In this document: piece by piece, positions 32,804 to 41,959 of the stretch
Layout of the letters: each line of letters starts with the position of its first letter
How positions within the stretch are numbered: position 1 is the first letter of the stretch
Source: RCIO01 sp965232405
Lineage (GTDB): Bacteria > Pseudomonadota > Alphaproteobacteria > Rhizobiales > Rhizobiaceae
Direction: 5' to 3'
Assembly (NCBI GenBank): GCA_965232405.1
Contig: OZ246966.1
Span: 2,480,001 to 2,544,000, forward strand
DNA: 64,000 bases
Translations under genes and position numbers: made by a program
The notes under the pieces: generated by a model
Database searches by the model: none
Seen by the model: only the letters and a program-made list of their open reading frames with translations
Told to the model about the DNA's origin: nothing

Positions 32804-33625
32804 ATGTGGAATGTCGATCAGAGAACCGGAACGCAGGCCGGGGAAGTTGCGTGGGGCAAAGCCGGCAGTGGTCCGGCGTTGGTCGTTGCGCATGGCTGGC
32901 CGTGGTCTTCGTTCAGCTGGCACCGTGTCATTCCCGAACTCGCTCGGCATTTTACGGTCCATTGGTTTGACATGCCGGGTTTTGGCCGTTCGAACAAGGA
33001 GGCCGGTCAAAGCACGGCGCTCGATGTGCAGGGGCAGGTCTTCGTCGAGATGCTGCGATTCTGGAAGCTTGATCGGCCGAGCGTGATTGCTCATGATTTC
33101 GGCGGTGCCGTCACGCTGCGTGCGCACCTCCTGCATGGTGCGGCCTATGAGCGCCTGATCCTGACGAACGTGGTGGCATTGAGCCCGTGGGGATCGGAAT
33201 TCTTCGATCATGTCGGGCGTCATACCGAGGCATTCACTGGTTTGCCGCCGCACATCCATGAGGCAGTCGTCGGCGCCTACATTCGAGGCGCGCTGGTCAA
33301 CGATCTTGCCGGCGACGACTTCGAAAATCTATGCATGCCGTGGTTGAGCGAAGAAGGCCGGCTCAGCTTCTACAAGCAGTTTGCACAAGCCGATGAGCGC
33401 TATACACGCGAATTCGAAAGCAAACTTGACTCGATCCGCAGCCCGGTAGCCATTCTGTGGGGTGAGGACGATCCCTGGATACCCATCGCGCGGGGCAGGC
33501 TCCTCCACGAGAAGATACCTCAGTCGAGCTTTGAGCCTATTCCCTGTGTCGGGCATTTGCCGCAACTGGAAGCACCGAGCCTCGTTGCCGACAAACTTCT
33601 CAGCGCACTCGAGACATTGGACTAG
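32804..33625 (+). CDS. Alpha/beta hydrolase with Asp nucleophile, inside the sox operon
   Basis: Hydrolase of 273 residues related to haloacetate/haloalkane dehalogenases and epoxide hydrolases. Oxyanion region AHGWPWSSFSWH; nucleophile elbow VIAHDFGGAV with Asp instead of Ser, which is characteristic of dehalogenase/epoxide-hydrolase types; WGEDDPWIP with the acid residue; and GHLPQLE with the catalytic His. It lies 10 bp after soxB and 9 bp before soxD, so it must be co-transcribed with sarcosine oxidase. The usual sox order is B-D-A-G without it. Its substrate, possibly a sarcosine- or betaine-related ester or halide, is unknown. Confidence 0.85.
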   Translation: MWNVDQRTGTQAGEVAWGKAGSGPALVVAHGWPWSSFSWHRVIPELARHFTVHWFDMPGFGRSNKEAGQSTALDVQGQVFVEMLRFWKLDRPSVIAHDFGGAVTLRAHLLHGAAYERLILTNVVALSPWGSEFFDHVGRHTEAFTGLPPHIHEAVVGAYIRGALVNDLAGDDFENLCMPWLSEEGRLSFYKQFAQADERYTREFESKLDSIRSPVAILWGEDDPWIPIARGRLLHEKIPQSSFEPIPCVGHLPQLEAPSLVADKLLSALETLD

Positions 33626-33634
33626 ATTAACGCA

Positions 33635-34036
33635 ATGCTTCTCATCCGTTGCCCCTATTGCGAGGAAGACCGGCCCGAGCTCGAGTTCCGCCATGCCGGC
33701 CAAGCGCATATTGCGCGCCCGACGAACATGGCCGAGATCTCGGACGAGGCGTTCGAGGACTATTTCTTCATCCGCGAAAACCCCAAGGGCATCTATTTCG
33801 AGCGCTGGCGTCACATTCATGGCTGCGCTCGCTTCTTCAATGCAGCGCGCGACACCGTCTCCGACAAGTTCGTGATGACCTACAGGGCGGGTGAGAAGAA
33901 GCCGGCTCTTGGCACAACCAAGTCCGGTTCCGCCAAACAGACGGGGGCTCAATCTCCTGCCAAGCCGGCGGCGAAACGTCCGCCGTCCGCCAGATCTTCT
34001 GCGAAGCCGCGCAGCCGGGGAGCAAAGAAGCAATGA
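33635..34036 (+). CDS. soxD: Sarcosine oxidase subunit delta with basic tail
   Basis: Small zinc-binding subunit, 133 residues. Zinc ligands appear in IRCPYCEED near the N-terminus and in HIHGCARFFN. The family body ends near residue 90 (VSDKFVMTYRAGE). An extra tail of about 40 residues rich in Lys, Ser, Ala and Pro (AKPAAKRPPSARSSAKPRSR) follows and is not needed for the fold. The stop overlaps the soxA start as ATGA. Confidence 0.93.
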   Translation: MLLIRCPYCEEDRPELEFRHAGQAHIARPTNMAEISDEAFEDYFFIRENPKGIYFERWRHIHGCARFFNAARDTVSDKFVMTYRAGEKKPALGTTKSGSAKQTGAQSPAKPAAKRPPSARSSAKPRSRGAKKQ

Positions 34037-37014
34037 CCGCCTTCCGCGTCCCCAATGCCGGACGGCTGACGCCGGCGCGCGAGATCCGCTTCTCGTTCGA
34101 CGGCAAGCAGATGACCGGCCTGGAAGGCGATACGCTTGCCTCGGCTCTGCTCGCCAATGGCGTGCATCTTGTCGGCCGCTCGTTCAAATATCACCGCCCG
34201 CGCGGCATTCTCTCGGCCGGTTCCGAAGAGCCCAACGCGCTGGTCGGCATCCACCGCGATGCGGCGCGCAAGACGCCGAATGTTCGCGCGCCTGTCCAGG
34301 AGCTCTATGACGGGCTGACGGCGGTGTCGCAAAACCGCTGGCCGTCGCTTTCATTCGATACCGGCGCGATTAACGATCTGGCAGCGCCGCTATTTTCCGC
34401 CGGCTTCTACTACAAGACCTTCATGTGGCCGAAGCTGGCATGGAAGAAACTCTACGAGCCGAATATTCGCGCTGCCGCTGGCCTGGGTGTCGCTCCCGAC
34501 GAGCCCGATCCGGACCACTACTCGGCACGCTATGCACATTGCGATGTGCTGATTGCAGGCGCGGGTGCGGCCGGCATCGCCGCTGCGGTCGCTGCCGCCG
34601 AAGCCGGAGCTTCCGTCATTCTTGCCGACGAGCAGGCCGAAATCGGTGGCGCATTGCGGTTCGAGGCTGGCGCGTCGATTGATGGGCAGGATGGCTGGGG
34701 CTGGGCGCGCGCGCAGATGGCGCGTCTGGCGGCCATGCCCAATGTACGCGTTCTCACGCGCTGCACGGTGTTCGGCTATCATGCGCAAAACATGGTGGCG
34801 CTTACAGAACGGCTGACCGATCATCTCGCCAGCCCGCCTCCGGACATGCCGCGCGAGCGGCTGTGGCAGGTGCGTGCAAAGCGCGTGATCCTCGCCACCG
34901 GCGCGATCGAGCGGCATTTGGTTTTTCCCGGCAATGACCGGCCGGGCGTCATGTTGGCAAGTGCGGCTCGTGCTTATCTCAACCATTACGGTGTCGCTGT
35001 CGGAAAGCGCATCGGCGTCTACACCGCCAATGATTCCGCCTATCACGCGGCACTCGATCTGAAGCGTGCCGGGCAAAGGATCCAGGTGATTGTCGACCTG
35101 CGCGACGACCCGCAAAGCCTGGTCGTGAACGAAGCGCGTGCAGCAGGTATCGAAGTTCTGACCGGACAGGGCGTCGTTGCGACCAATGGCAGGTTGCGTG
35201 TTTCAGGATTGATAACCCGCCCTGTCGGGGGAGGCCGCGAACGCAACTTCTCCGTCGACGCACTCATCACCTCGGCCGGCTGGACGCCGTCGGTGCATCT
35301 TCTCTCGCAGTCGCGCGGCAAGCTGAAATTCGATGCGGAACGCCAGATATTCCTGCCGGGCGAAGCAGTGCAGGATTGCGTCTCCATTGGCGCCTGCAAT
35401 GGCGCAGGGCAACTGGATGACGTTCTTGAGGCCGGTTATGCGGCAGGCGAGCAGGCTGCCGGCGCATCGCGCCCACGGTTACGCAAGGCGGCCAAAACCG
35501 TGTCGGAAGAATGGTCCGGCGGCATGGTCGGCGCCGGGCCGGGTGCCGGACCTGACGATCGCGCGCGCGCCTTCATCGATTTTCAGAACGACGTCACTGC
35601 AAAGGACATCCGTCAGGCGGTGCGCGAGGGCATGCACTCCATTGAGCATGTGAAGCGCTTCACCACCAACGGCATGGCGACCGACCAAGGCAAGACGTCA
35701 AACCTGCACGGCCTGGCGATTGCTGCCGAGGCGCTCGACAAGCCGATCCCCGAAGTCGGACTGACGACCTTCCGCCAGCCCTTCACGCCGGTCACCTTCG
35801 GCGCGTTGGTGGGGCATGGGCGCGGAGCGTTGTTCGACGTGACCCGCCGCACGGCGATGCACCAGTTTGCGGTGGATCAGGGCGCTGTGTTCGAGGATGT
35901 CGGCAATTGGAAGCGTGCATGGTATTTCCCACGCGCGGGCGAGGACATGCATGCCGCGGTGGCGCGCGAGTGCCGCACGGTGCGCGCGGCGGCTGGCATC
36001 TTCGATGCTTCGACACTCGGCAAGATCGAAGTCGTTGGGCCGGATGCCGCGACATTCCTGGAACTCCTCTACACCAACCCGTGGCAGAAGCTGGCTCCTG
36101 GCCGTTGCCGCTACGGGCTGATGCTGCGCGAAGACGGCTTCATCTACGATGACGGCGTGATCGGGCGGTTGGCCGTCGACCGCTTCCACGTTACCACGAC
36201 GACCGGCGGTGCGCCGCGCGTCCTCCATCATATGGAGGACTACCTGCAGACCGAGTTCCCGCATCTCAACGTCTGGCTCACCTCCACCTCCGAGCAGTGG
36301 GCCGTCATTGCCGTTCAGGGGCCAAAGGCGCGCGACATCATCGCACCGCTGGTTGAAGGCTGTGATCTCTCCGACGAAGCGATGCCGCACATGTCGGTGC
36401 GGGAATGCCGGGTGGCCGGTGCGCCTTCACGGCTATTCCGCATGTCGTTCACCGGCGAGCGCGGCTTCGAGATCAACGTGCCGGCCGATTACGGCGACGC
36501 CGTTATGGAGGTGGTGTGGGCCGAAGGCCAGAAACACGGCGCCTGCATGTACGGCACGGAAACCATGCACGTGCTGCGTGCCGAGAAGGGTTACATCATC
36601 GTCGGGCAGGAGACCGACGGCACGGTGACGCCCGACGATAGCGGTCTCAACTGGGCTGTCGGCAAGAAGAAGGCTGACTTCGTCGGCATGCGCGGACTGA
36701 TGCGTCCCGATCTGGTTGCATCCGGACGCAAGCAGCTTGTCGGCCTGTTGCCGAAAAACCCGAAACAGGCGCTGGAAGAGGGCGCGCAGATTGTCGCCAA
36801 TCCAAAGCAGGCCATCCCTATGACCATGCTGGGCCATGTCACGTCTGCCTATTGGTCGGAGGCGCTCGGCCGTTATTTCGCGCTGGCACTGGTTGTCGAC
36901 GGCCGGGAACGCATGGGTGAAACGCTCTACGTGCCGATGCCTGGCCGCAATATCGAGGTCGAGGTGACTGGAACCGTATTTGTCGACGAGGCGGGGGAGA
37001 AGCTCCATGGCTAA
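34033..37014 (+). CDS. soxA: Sarcosine oxidase subunit alpha
   Basis: Largest subunit, 993 residues. An N-terminal ferredoxin-like domain (about 15-95; EGDTLASALLANGVHLVGRS) is followed by an NAD-binding Rossmann domain (DVLIAGAGAAGIAAAVAAAE at about 171-190, later ATGAIERHLVFPGNDRPGV). The C-terminal 400 residues are a GcvT-like folate-binding domain (DASTLGKIEVVGPDAATFLE, then GERGFEINVPADYG). This is the complete family length. Translation is coupled to soxD by ATGA and the end overlaps soxG by eight bases. Confidence 0.96.
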   Translation: MTAFRVPNAGRLTPAREIRFSFDGKQMTGLEGDTLASALLANGVHLVGRSFKYHRPRGILSAGSEEPNALVGIHRDAARKTPNVRAPVQELYDGLTAVSQNRWPSLSFDTGAINDLAAPLFSAGFYYKTFMWPKLAWKKLYEPNIRAAAGLGVAPDEPDPDHYSARYAHCDVLIAGAGAAGIAAAVAAAEAGASVILADEQAEIGGALRFEAGASIDGQDGWGWARAQMARLAAMPNVRVLTRCTVFGYHAQNMVALTERLTDHLASPPPDMPRERLWQVRAKRVILATGAIERHLVFPGNDRPGVMLASAARAYLNHYGVAVGKRIGVYTANDSAYHAALDLKRAGQRIQVIVDLRDDPQSLVVNEARAAGIEVLTGQGVVATNGRLRVSGLITRPVGGGRERNFSVDALITSAGWTPSVHLLSQSRGKLKFDAERQIFLPGEAVQDCVSIGACNGAGQLDDVLEAGYAAGEQAAGASRPRLRKAAKTVSEEWSGGMVGAGPGAGPDDRARAFIDFQNDVTAKDIRQAVREGMHSIEHVKRFTTNGMATDQGKTSNLHGLAIAAEALDKPIPEVGLTTFRQPFTPVTFGALVGHGRGALFDVTRRTAMHQFAVDQGAVFEDVGNWKRAWYFPRAGEDMHAAVARECRTVRAAAGIFDASTLGKIEVVGPDAATFLELLYTNPWQKLAPGRCRYGLMLREDGFIYDDGVIGRLAVDRFHVTTTTGGAPRVLHHMEDYLQTEFPHLNVWLTSTSEQWAVIAVQGPKARDIIAPLVEGCDLSDEAMPHMSVRECRVAGAPSRLFRMSFTGERGFEINVPADYGDAVMEVVWAEGQKHGACMYGTETMHVLRAEKGYIIVGQETDGTVTPDDSGLNWAVGKKKADFVGMRGLMRPDLVASGRKQLVGLLPKNPKQALEEGAQIVANPKQAIPMTMLGHVTSAYWSEALGRYFALALVVDGRERMGETLYVPMPGRNIEVEVTGTVFVDEAGEKLHG

Positions 37015-37594
37015 GAGTGCTGCACCCGCCATGCCTGCGGCGTCTGCCTTCGCTGAACCTCACCGCACGTATGCGCTGGACGGCCGCCTTTCGGTTCATG
37101 CAAGTGTCAGCGTGACACCCGGCGGGCCTGCATCGCGCTTGTCCCTGCGCGTGCCGGCGAAGTCGCGTGCTGCGCTGTCGCGCGCGCTCAGCCTGAAACT
37201 TCCGGAGAAGCCCAAGACGGCAGCGGTTAATGGCAGCCGCGCAGCCCTCTGGCTTGGTCCCGACGAATTGCTCGTGCTCGACGCGCCGGATGTGGACCTG
37301 ATGGCATTGTGCGGGCGCGTTTCGGCGCTGCATTCGGCGGTCGACGTCTCGCATCGAAATCTGGCGATCACTGTCGCTGGACCGGGCGCGGAAGCCACGC
37401 TCGGCGCCGGCTGCCCGCTTGACCTGTCGCTCGCGGCGTTTCCGGTCGGCGCTGCGACGCGCACGGTGCTCGGCAAGTCCGAAATCGTCTTGTGGCGCAC
37501 GGAAGCGGAGACCTTCCATGTCGAGTGCTGGCGATCTTTCGCCGACTACTGCTTCACCCTGCTTGCACAGGGCGCGCGCGACGCTGCCATCTGA
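37007..37594 (+). CDS. soxG: Sarcosine oxidase subunit gamma
   Basis: Subunit of 195 residues, with LSLRVPAKSRAALSRALSLK, AALWLGPDELLVLDAP and VDVSHRNLAITVAGPGAEAT in the usual order. The ATG at 37007 lies inside the soxA end (overlap of eight bases) and GCGGGGGAGAAG precedes it. It is the last gene of the sox operon; no strong terminator is visible in the 81 bp that follow. Confidence 0.92.
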   Translation: MAKSAAPAMPAASAFAEPHRTYALDGRLSVHASVSVTPGGPASRLSLRVPAKSRAALSRALSLKLPEKPKTAAVNGSRAALWLGPDELLVLDAPDVDLMALCGRVSALHSAVDVSHRNLAITVAGPGAEATLGAGCPLDLSLAAFPVGAATRTVLGKSEIVLWRTEAETFHVECWRSFADYCFTLLAQGARDAAI

Positions 37595-37675
37595 TTACCC
37601 CATTCCGGCAGTAGCAATGTGCCGGCTGCCGTGTCAGGCTAGCCGTAACCATTCGATGCACACGGAAACAGGGCC

Positions 37676-37864
37676 ATGAATACCGAGAAGGACAAGTCCG
37701 GCGGAAAACCGAACAAGACCGATCCCGACAACAAGCTCACCAAAGAAGAGCTGGACGAGGAACTGGATGAGGGACTGGAGGGAACGTTTCCGGCGTCCGA
37801 TCCTGCATCCGTCACCCGCTCGACCCACCCCGGCAAGCCCAACGACCGGCCAAGGAAGCGCTAG
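37676..37864 (+). CDS. Small charged protein with FPASDP motif
   Basis: Protein of 62 residues, no signal peptide, no membrane segment. An acidic helix (LTKEELDEELDEGLEGT) is followed by TFPASDPASVTRSTHPG, a motif shared by a family of small conserved proteobacterial proteins of unknown function. The start ATG follows CACGGAAACAGGGCC. It stands alone between soxG and marC. Confidence 0.72.
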   Translation: MNTEKDKSGGKPNKTDPDNKLTKEELDEELDEGLEGTFPASDPASVTRSTHPGKPNDRPRKR

Positions 37865-37952
37865 GCGACTGTCCAGGCTCCCGCCTGCATCTTGACCCAG
37901 CCTGGCATTGCGGCTCACATGCCCTTGGGGCATACGGTCGGGGAGCTGGGTC

Positions 37953-38606
37953 ATGGATTTCGAAGAACTTTCGAACTGGCCGGAATACGTCAAAATATTC
38001 GTCGGCGTACTGGCGCTCGTCCCACCGCCCGTTGTCATTCCGCTGTTCGTCGGTGTCATGGCCGGTCGTTCGATGGCGGAAAAGAAGGCCGCGGCGGCCG
38101 TCGGCGCCATCGGTTTCGTGGCGACGACAGTCTTGTTCACTTTCCTGGGGCAAGCGATCCTCGGCGTGTTCGGCATAACACTGGCAGCTTTCAGGCTCGC
38201 CGGCGGCTTCCTGCTCCTGATGATCGCGCTCGACATGATGCGTTCCGATCCGCATGTCGATGCCGGTGATGAGGGCAAGCGCGGTGGCAGCGCGCTTGCG
38301 CTGGGCATCGTGCCGATCTCGATCCCTTTCCTGGCGGGACCGGGCGCGATCAGCGCCGTGGTGTTGTTCGCGTCTGATCATGACGGTGTCTCGCACCGCA
38401 TTCTCGTTTCCATCGTGCTGATTGCCGTCGCCATTCTGCTCTATCTGGCGTTTCGCATAGCGGTCGCGGCCGAGCAGCTCTTCACCAGGAACGTACAGCT
38501 CATCTTCAACAAGGTCATGGGGCTGATCGTTGCTGCGATCGCCTTCGAGTTCATCATGGACGGATTCGCCGACCACTTCCCCGAAATGGTGACGATCCAC
38601 CACTAG
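37953..38606 (+). CDS. MarC-family (UPF0056) integral membrane protein
   Basis: Membrane protein of 217 residues with about six hydrophobic segments. Family landmarks: LALVPPPVVIPLFVGVMAG, GITLAAFRLAGGFLLLMIAL and IPISIPFLAGPGAIS-like sequence (VPISIPFLAGPGAIS). ATG 37953 has GGGAGCTGGG upstream and starts the conserved part; the frame is open to 37908. The role is unknown; MarC-type proteins were once linked to drug resistance. It converges with the GNAT gene, sharing CTAG at the stops. Confidence 0.87.
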   Translation: MDFEELSNWPEYVKIFVGVLALVPPPVVIPLFVGVMAGRSMAEKKAAAAVGAIGFVATTVLFTFLGQAILGVFGITLAAFRLAGGFLLLMIALDMMRSDPHVDAGDEGKRGGSALALGIVPISIPFLAGPGAISAVVLFASDHDGVSHRILVSIVLIAVAILLYLAFRIAVAAEQLFTRNVQLIFNKVMGLIVAAIAFEFIMDGFADHFPEMVTIHH

Positions 38607-39154
38607 AGCCGCGGCTGCGGCAGCCGCTTGTACATGATCGTCGTGGCGTCCAGTCTGGCCTCGAGCGGGTCCAGGCAATAGTCGGGGATGGTTCCTGCCG
38701 TCAGGTAGCCCAGCGAGGCGTAGAGCGGCTCGGCCATGTCGCCTGAGCGCGTGTCGAGCGTGATCAAGCTGCGGGTCAGCGCGGCCGCCCGCAGCTCAAG
38801 TTCCATCATCAACATCTTGGCAATGCCACGTCGGCGGAAACCGGGATGCACCAGCAGCTTGGTCACCTCGGCTCGATGCGGCTGGTTGGGCGGCGTGTCG
38901 ATCGCCAGCTGAACGGTGCCGACGATGCGCAAGCCTTCCCGCGCAACCAGCAGGACACGCGATCCTGCGTGCAGGGGCGGTAGCACCTTGTCGCGCCAGA
39001 AGGCCTCGGCCTCATCAAGCGAAAAAGGCATGATGAAGTTCACGCTGGCGCCGGCATGCACGCAAGCGTGCAGTAGGGCGGCCAGTGCGCCAGTTTCCTT
39101 CGCCGCCTCTTCGGGTGACAGCGCGGCAATCTCAATGTCAGCCACAGCGTCCAT
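38603..39154 (-). CDS. GNAT-family N-acetyltransferase
   Basis: Protein of 183 residues. The acetyl-CoA-binding motif is KLLVHPGFRRRGIAKMLM, preceded by the strand LRIVGTVQLAID and followed by LITLDTRSGDMAEPLYASLG. The substrate is unknown. The start at 39154 lies one base after the stop of the XRE-cupin gene, so the two are co-transcribed. The regulator may control the acetyltransferase. Confidence 0.88.
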   Translation of the reverse strand: MDAVADIEIAALSPEEAAKETGALAALLHACVHAGASVNFIMPFSLDEAEAFWRDKVLPPLHAGSRVLLVAREGLRIVGTVQLAIDTPPNQPHRAEVTKLLVHPGFRRRGIAKMLMMELELRAAALTRSLITLDTRSGDMAEPLYASLGYLTAGTIPDYCLDPLEARLDATTIMYKRLPQPRL

Positions 39155-39155
39155 G

Positions 39156-39734
39156 TCACACCATGAAGAGGTAGTATCGCGCGGCGGAGTCGGCCGGCGT
39201 CTGGAAGGCGCTAGGCCCGGTAAGGCGGTAGCGCAGGCAATCGCCGGGCCTCAGTGCATGAGTGACGCCTTCGAGCGTCACCGAAAGCCGGCCGAAGACG
39301 AGCAGCAGATGATGCTCCAACCCGTGACGGGGCGGCACGTCGTAGTCGATGCGTTCGTCAGGCCCCAGCCGGCATTCCAGCACCTCGCCGGACAAGGTGG
39401 CGGCGGGCGGCGAGACCGAGCGCCGCTCGAACGCGATCTCGGGGTCGGACCACAGCGGCTGGGCGTCACGCTCCAGGAGTGGCGCAAATTCGCCTTCGGC
39501 CATATGCATCAGGCGCGACACTGCGATGCCGTAGGCGGCGCACAGGCGCGAGAGCACAACCGCAGTCGGGCTCACTTCGGCATTTTCAAGCCTCGATAGC
39601 GTTGCGCGGCTGACCCTGGAGCGTTCGGCAAGCTCGTCGAGTGTCCAGCCGCGCCCTGCGCGCAGCACCTTCAGGCGCGCGGCGATGCGGGCATCGATCG
39701 TATCGAGATCGGTATCTGAAAGCACAGTTTCCAT
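39156..39734 (-). CDS. XRE-type regulator with C-terminal cupin domain
   Basis: Regulator of 192 residues. N-terminal helix-turn-helix at about 18-72 (LDELAERSRVSRATLSRLEN), then a cupin-2 domain in the last 80 residues (PRHGLEHHLLLVFGRLSVTL, ALRPGDCLRYRLTGPSAF) that may bind a small ligand. It is transcribed with the GNAT gene and divergent from the MFS carrier at 39950. Confidence 0.9.
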   Translation of the reverse strand: METVLSDTDLDTIDARIAARLKVLRAGRGWTLDELAERSRVSRATLSRLENAEVSPTAVVLSRLCAAYGIAVSRLMHMAEGEFAPLLERDAQPLWSDPEIAFERRSVSPPAATLSGEVLECRLGPDERIDYDVPPRHGLEHHLLLVFGRLSVTLEGVTHALRPGDCLRYRLTGPSAFQTPADSAARYYLFMV

Positions 39735-39768
39735 ATGTGGGACAGATTCCCGAAAATGGAAGGAAAGT

Positions 39769-39780
39769 CAATTGTAATTG
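39769..39780. promoter_or_regulatory. Possible operator between XRE-cupin and MFS genes
   Basis: CAATT-GT-AATTG is a perfect 5-bp inverted repeat located 35 bp before the XRE-cupin start, in the 215-bp divergent region. It could be an autoregulatory site, but the short arms and AT-rich content make chance likely. Confidence 0.3.
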
Positions 39781-39949
39781 GTTGCGGCCTAAGGTTTGCG
39801 GGTGCGTGACGGGCGGTCAGGTTTCTGGCCCAGCCGGTTGATCCACCTGCGTCTGTTTCGCGCTGCCGTGATGTCCTAGTTTGCTTCGACCGGGACGGCA
39901 CCGGACCGGCCGGAATATCCCTCGAAACCGCAACGATGATCACGCGACC

Positions 39950-41188
39950 ATGAACCCACACGGGCGCCTCGCGCATTTCGACAGCCGCTATTCGTGGGGC
40001 CGCCTCGCCGTCTCCGTTCTGATCGGCACGATCGGCAATGTCGGAATGTGGGCGGTTGTCGTGGTGCTGCCGGCGGTGCAGGCCGAATTCGGCGTGGAAC
40101 GCGGCGACGCCACGATTCCCTATTCGCTGACCATGGTCGGCTTCGCGCTCGGAAATGTCCTGTTCGGCCGCTATATCGACAGGCGCGGCATCGCGGTGCC
40201 CATCGCGATTGCGGCTCTCGCCAACGGGGCCGGCTTCATCCTCGCGGGCATGGCGTCCACGATCTGGCTGTTTGCGCTGGCTCAAGGGGTGCTGATCGGT
40301 ATCGGGACGGCAATCAATTTCGGGCCTCTGCTTGCCGATGTTTCGCACTGGTTCTGGAAGCGGCGCGGGCTGGCCGTCGCGGCCGCGGCATCGGGCAATT
40401 ATCTCGCCGGTGCGCTCTGGCCCCCTGTGATGAACGTCTTCCTCGCCGATTCAGGCTGGCGGGCGACCTATATCGGCATCGGCATCTTCATTATCGCCAC
40501 CATTGTGCCGCTGGCGCTGCTCCTACGCAGGCCGCGCCCGGCCGAGCAGATTGCGGCTGACGGCAGTTCCAGCAATCCGCCGCTGAAGGAAAGCGCGCTT
40601 TCGCAGCGCTCGCTGCTCATGCTGCTGATCGTCGCCGGCATCGGCTGCTGCATGGCGATGGCGATGCCGCAGGTGCACATCGTGGCCTATTGCGTGGATC
40701 TGGGCTACGGCGTCGCGCGCGGTTCCGAGATGCTGTCAATCATGCTTGCGGCCGGTATCATCAGCCGGTTGGCATCCGGAATTCTTGCCGACTGGATCGG
40801 GGGCGTGAAGACGCTGCTCATCGGCTCGATAGGGCAGGGGCTTTCGCTGCTGTTTTTCATCCCGTTTGACGGGCTGGTTTCGCTCTACATGGTTTCGCTG
40901 TTCTTCGGGCTGGCGCAGGGCGGCATCGTGCCAAGCTACGCCATCATCGTGCGCGAATATTTGCCTGCCAGGGTGGCAGGCGAACGGGTGGGTATCGTCA
41001 TCATGGCAACGATCGCCGGCATGGCCATCGGCGGCTGGATGTCGGGCTTCATCTACGACCTGACCGGTTCCTACGCCGCCGCCTTCATCAATGGCATCGG
41101 CTGGAACGTGGTCAATATCGGCGCGATGCTTCTCGTGCTGTACAAGACGCGTGGGCCGAAGCGCGCAGTTGCGGCCGCTGCCACCTAG
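39950..41188 (+). CDS. MFS transporter (monocarboxylate-carrier-like)
   Basis: Major facilitator carrier of 412 residues with about 12 membrane helices. FGRYIDRRGIAVPI between helices 2 and 3 and GILADWIGGVKTLLIG in the second half are the typical MFS loops. The overall pattern, including MFS helix 4-5 FGPLLADVSHWFWKRRGLA, resembles carriers for monocarboxylates or oxalate/formate. ATG 39950 begins the conserved part; the frame is open to 39881. It diverges from the XRE-cupin regulator. The stop overlaps that of the SDR gene on the other strand. Confidence 0.88.
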   Translation: MNPHGRLAHFDSRYSWGRLAVSVLIGTIGNVGMWAVVVVLPAVQAEFGVERGDATIPYSLTMVGFALGNVLFGRYIDRRGIAVPIAIAALANGAGFILAGMASTIWLFALAQGVLIGIGTAINFGPLLADVSHWFWKRRGLAVAAAASGNYLAGALWPPVMNVFLADSGWRATYIGIGIFIIATIVPLALLLRRPRPAEQIAADGSSSNPPLKESALSQRSLLMLLIVAGIGCCMAMAMPQVHIVAYCVDLGYGVARGSEMLSIMLAAGIISRLASGILADWIGGVKTLLIGSIGQGLSLLFFIPFDGLVSLYMVSLFFGLAQGGIVPSYAIIVREYLPARVAGERVGIVIMATIAGMAIGGWMSGFIYDLTGSYAAAFINGIGWNVVNIGAMLLVLYKTRGPKRAVAAAAT

Positions 41189-41958
41189 ACCGAGGTGATG
41201 CCGCCATCAGCGGCCAGCGTCTGGCCGGTCATGAATGAATTCTTCGGGTCGGCCGCGAACAGGATGACCTCGACGATTTCGTCCACCTCGGCCAGCCTGC
41301 GCATGGGCACGCCGCGTGTCATCTCCGCTTCCGCGGCCTTCTGGTCGGGTGCGTCCCTGAATGCCGCAAGCGCCATGTCGGTGCGTGCGAATGAGGGGCA
41401 GACGGCGTTTACACGAATGCCGCGGCGCGCATATTCGGCTGCGGCAGAGCGCGTGAGCCCGACCACTGCGTGCTTGGCACCCGAATAAACCGCCAGCGTC
41501 GGTGCGCCGGCGATGCCAGCGACAGACGCCGTGTTGACGATGATGCCGCGCTTGCCGGTTTCGCGGAAGCGCTTTTCCATTGCCGGCAACTGGTGGCGCA
41601 TGGCGTAGATCACGCCCATCACGTCGATATCGATGATGCGTCTGGCCTCAGCCATGTCCATCTCGCCAAGCCGGGTGAGGTTTTGCGCGATACCGGCATT
41701 GTTGAGCGCGATGTCGATGCCGCCGAACCGCTCAATCGCCAGCTCAACCGCCTTCTTTGATGTCGTTTCGTCCGCGATGTCGCCAGCGACAGTCGCCGTT
41801 TCGGCATCCAGCGACCTGGCAAATTCATCCAGCTTGCCGGAGTCAAAATCGGTCAGCACCAGCCTTGCGCCTTCGGCAGCGAAACGTCTCGCCGATTCAG
41901 AACCGAAACCGCCGGTGGCGCCGGAGATCAGTACGATCAGTCCTTCGAAACGGCTCAT
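41185..41958 (-). CDS. SDR-family oxidoreductase
   Basis: Short-chain dehydrogenase/reductase of 257 residues. Cofactor motif SGATGGFGSE near the N-terminus, an Asp after the second strand (LTDFD), which favours NAD(H), NNAG in ALNNAGIAQN, and the active site YSGAKHA with Tyr/Lys. It is the last gene of the leftward catabolic operon (SDR, MaoC, kinase, SDR), starting one base after the kinase stop. It probably oxidises or reduces a hydroxyacyl-CoA intermediate (inference from context). Confidence 0.9.
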   Translation of the reverse strand: MSRFEGLIVLISGATGGFGSESARRFAAEGARLVLTDFDSGKLDEFARSLDAETATVAGDIADETTSKKAVELAIERFGGIDIALNNAGIAQNLTRLGEMDMAEARRIIDIDVMGVIYAMRHQLPAMEKRFRETGKRGIIVNTASVAGIAGAPTLAVYSGAKHAVVGLTRSAAAEYARRGIRVNAVCPSFARTDMALAAFRDAPDQKAAEAEMTRGVPMRRLAEVDEIVEVILFAADPKNSFMTGQTLAADGGITSV

Positions 41959-41959
41959 G

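Noticed and set aside
37049..37060. TTCGCTGAACCT inside soxG, like the -35 part of the ECF promoter
   Set aside because: No CGCGACC-like element stands at the 20-base offset and the site is inside a coding region.
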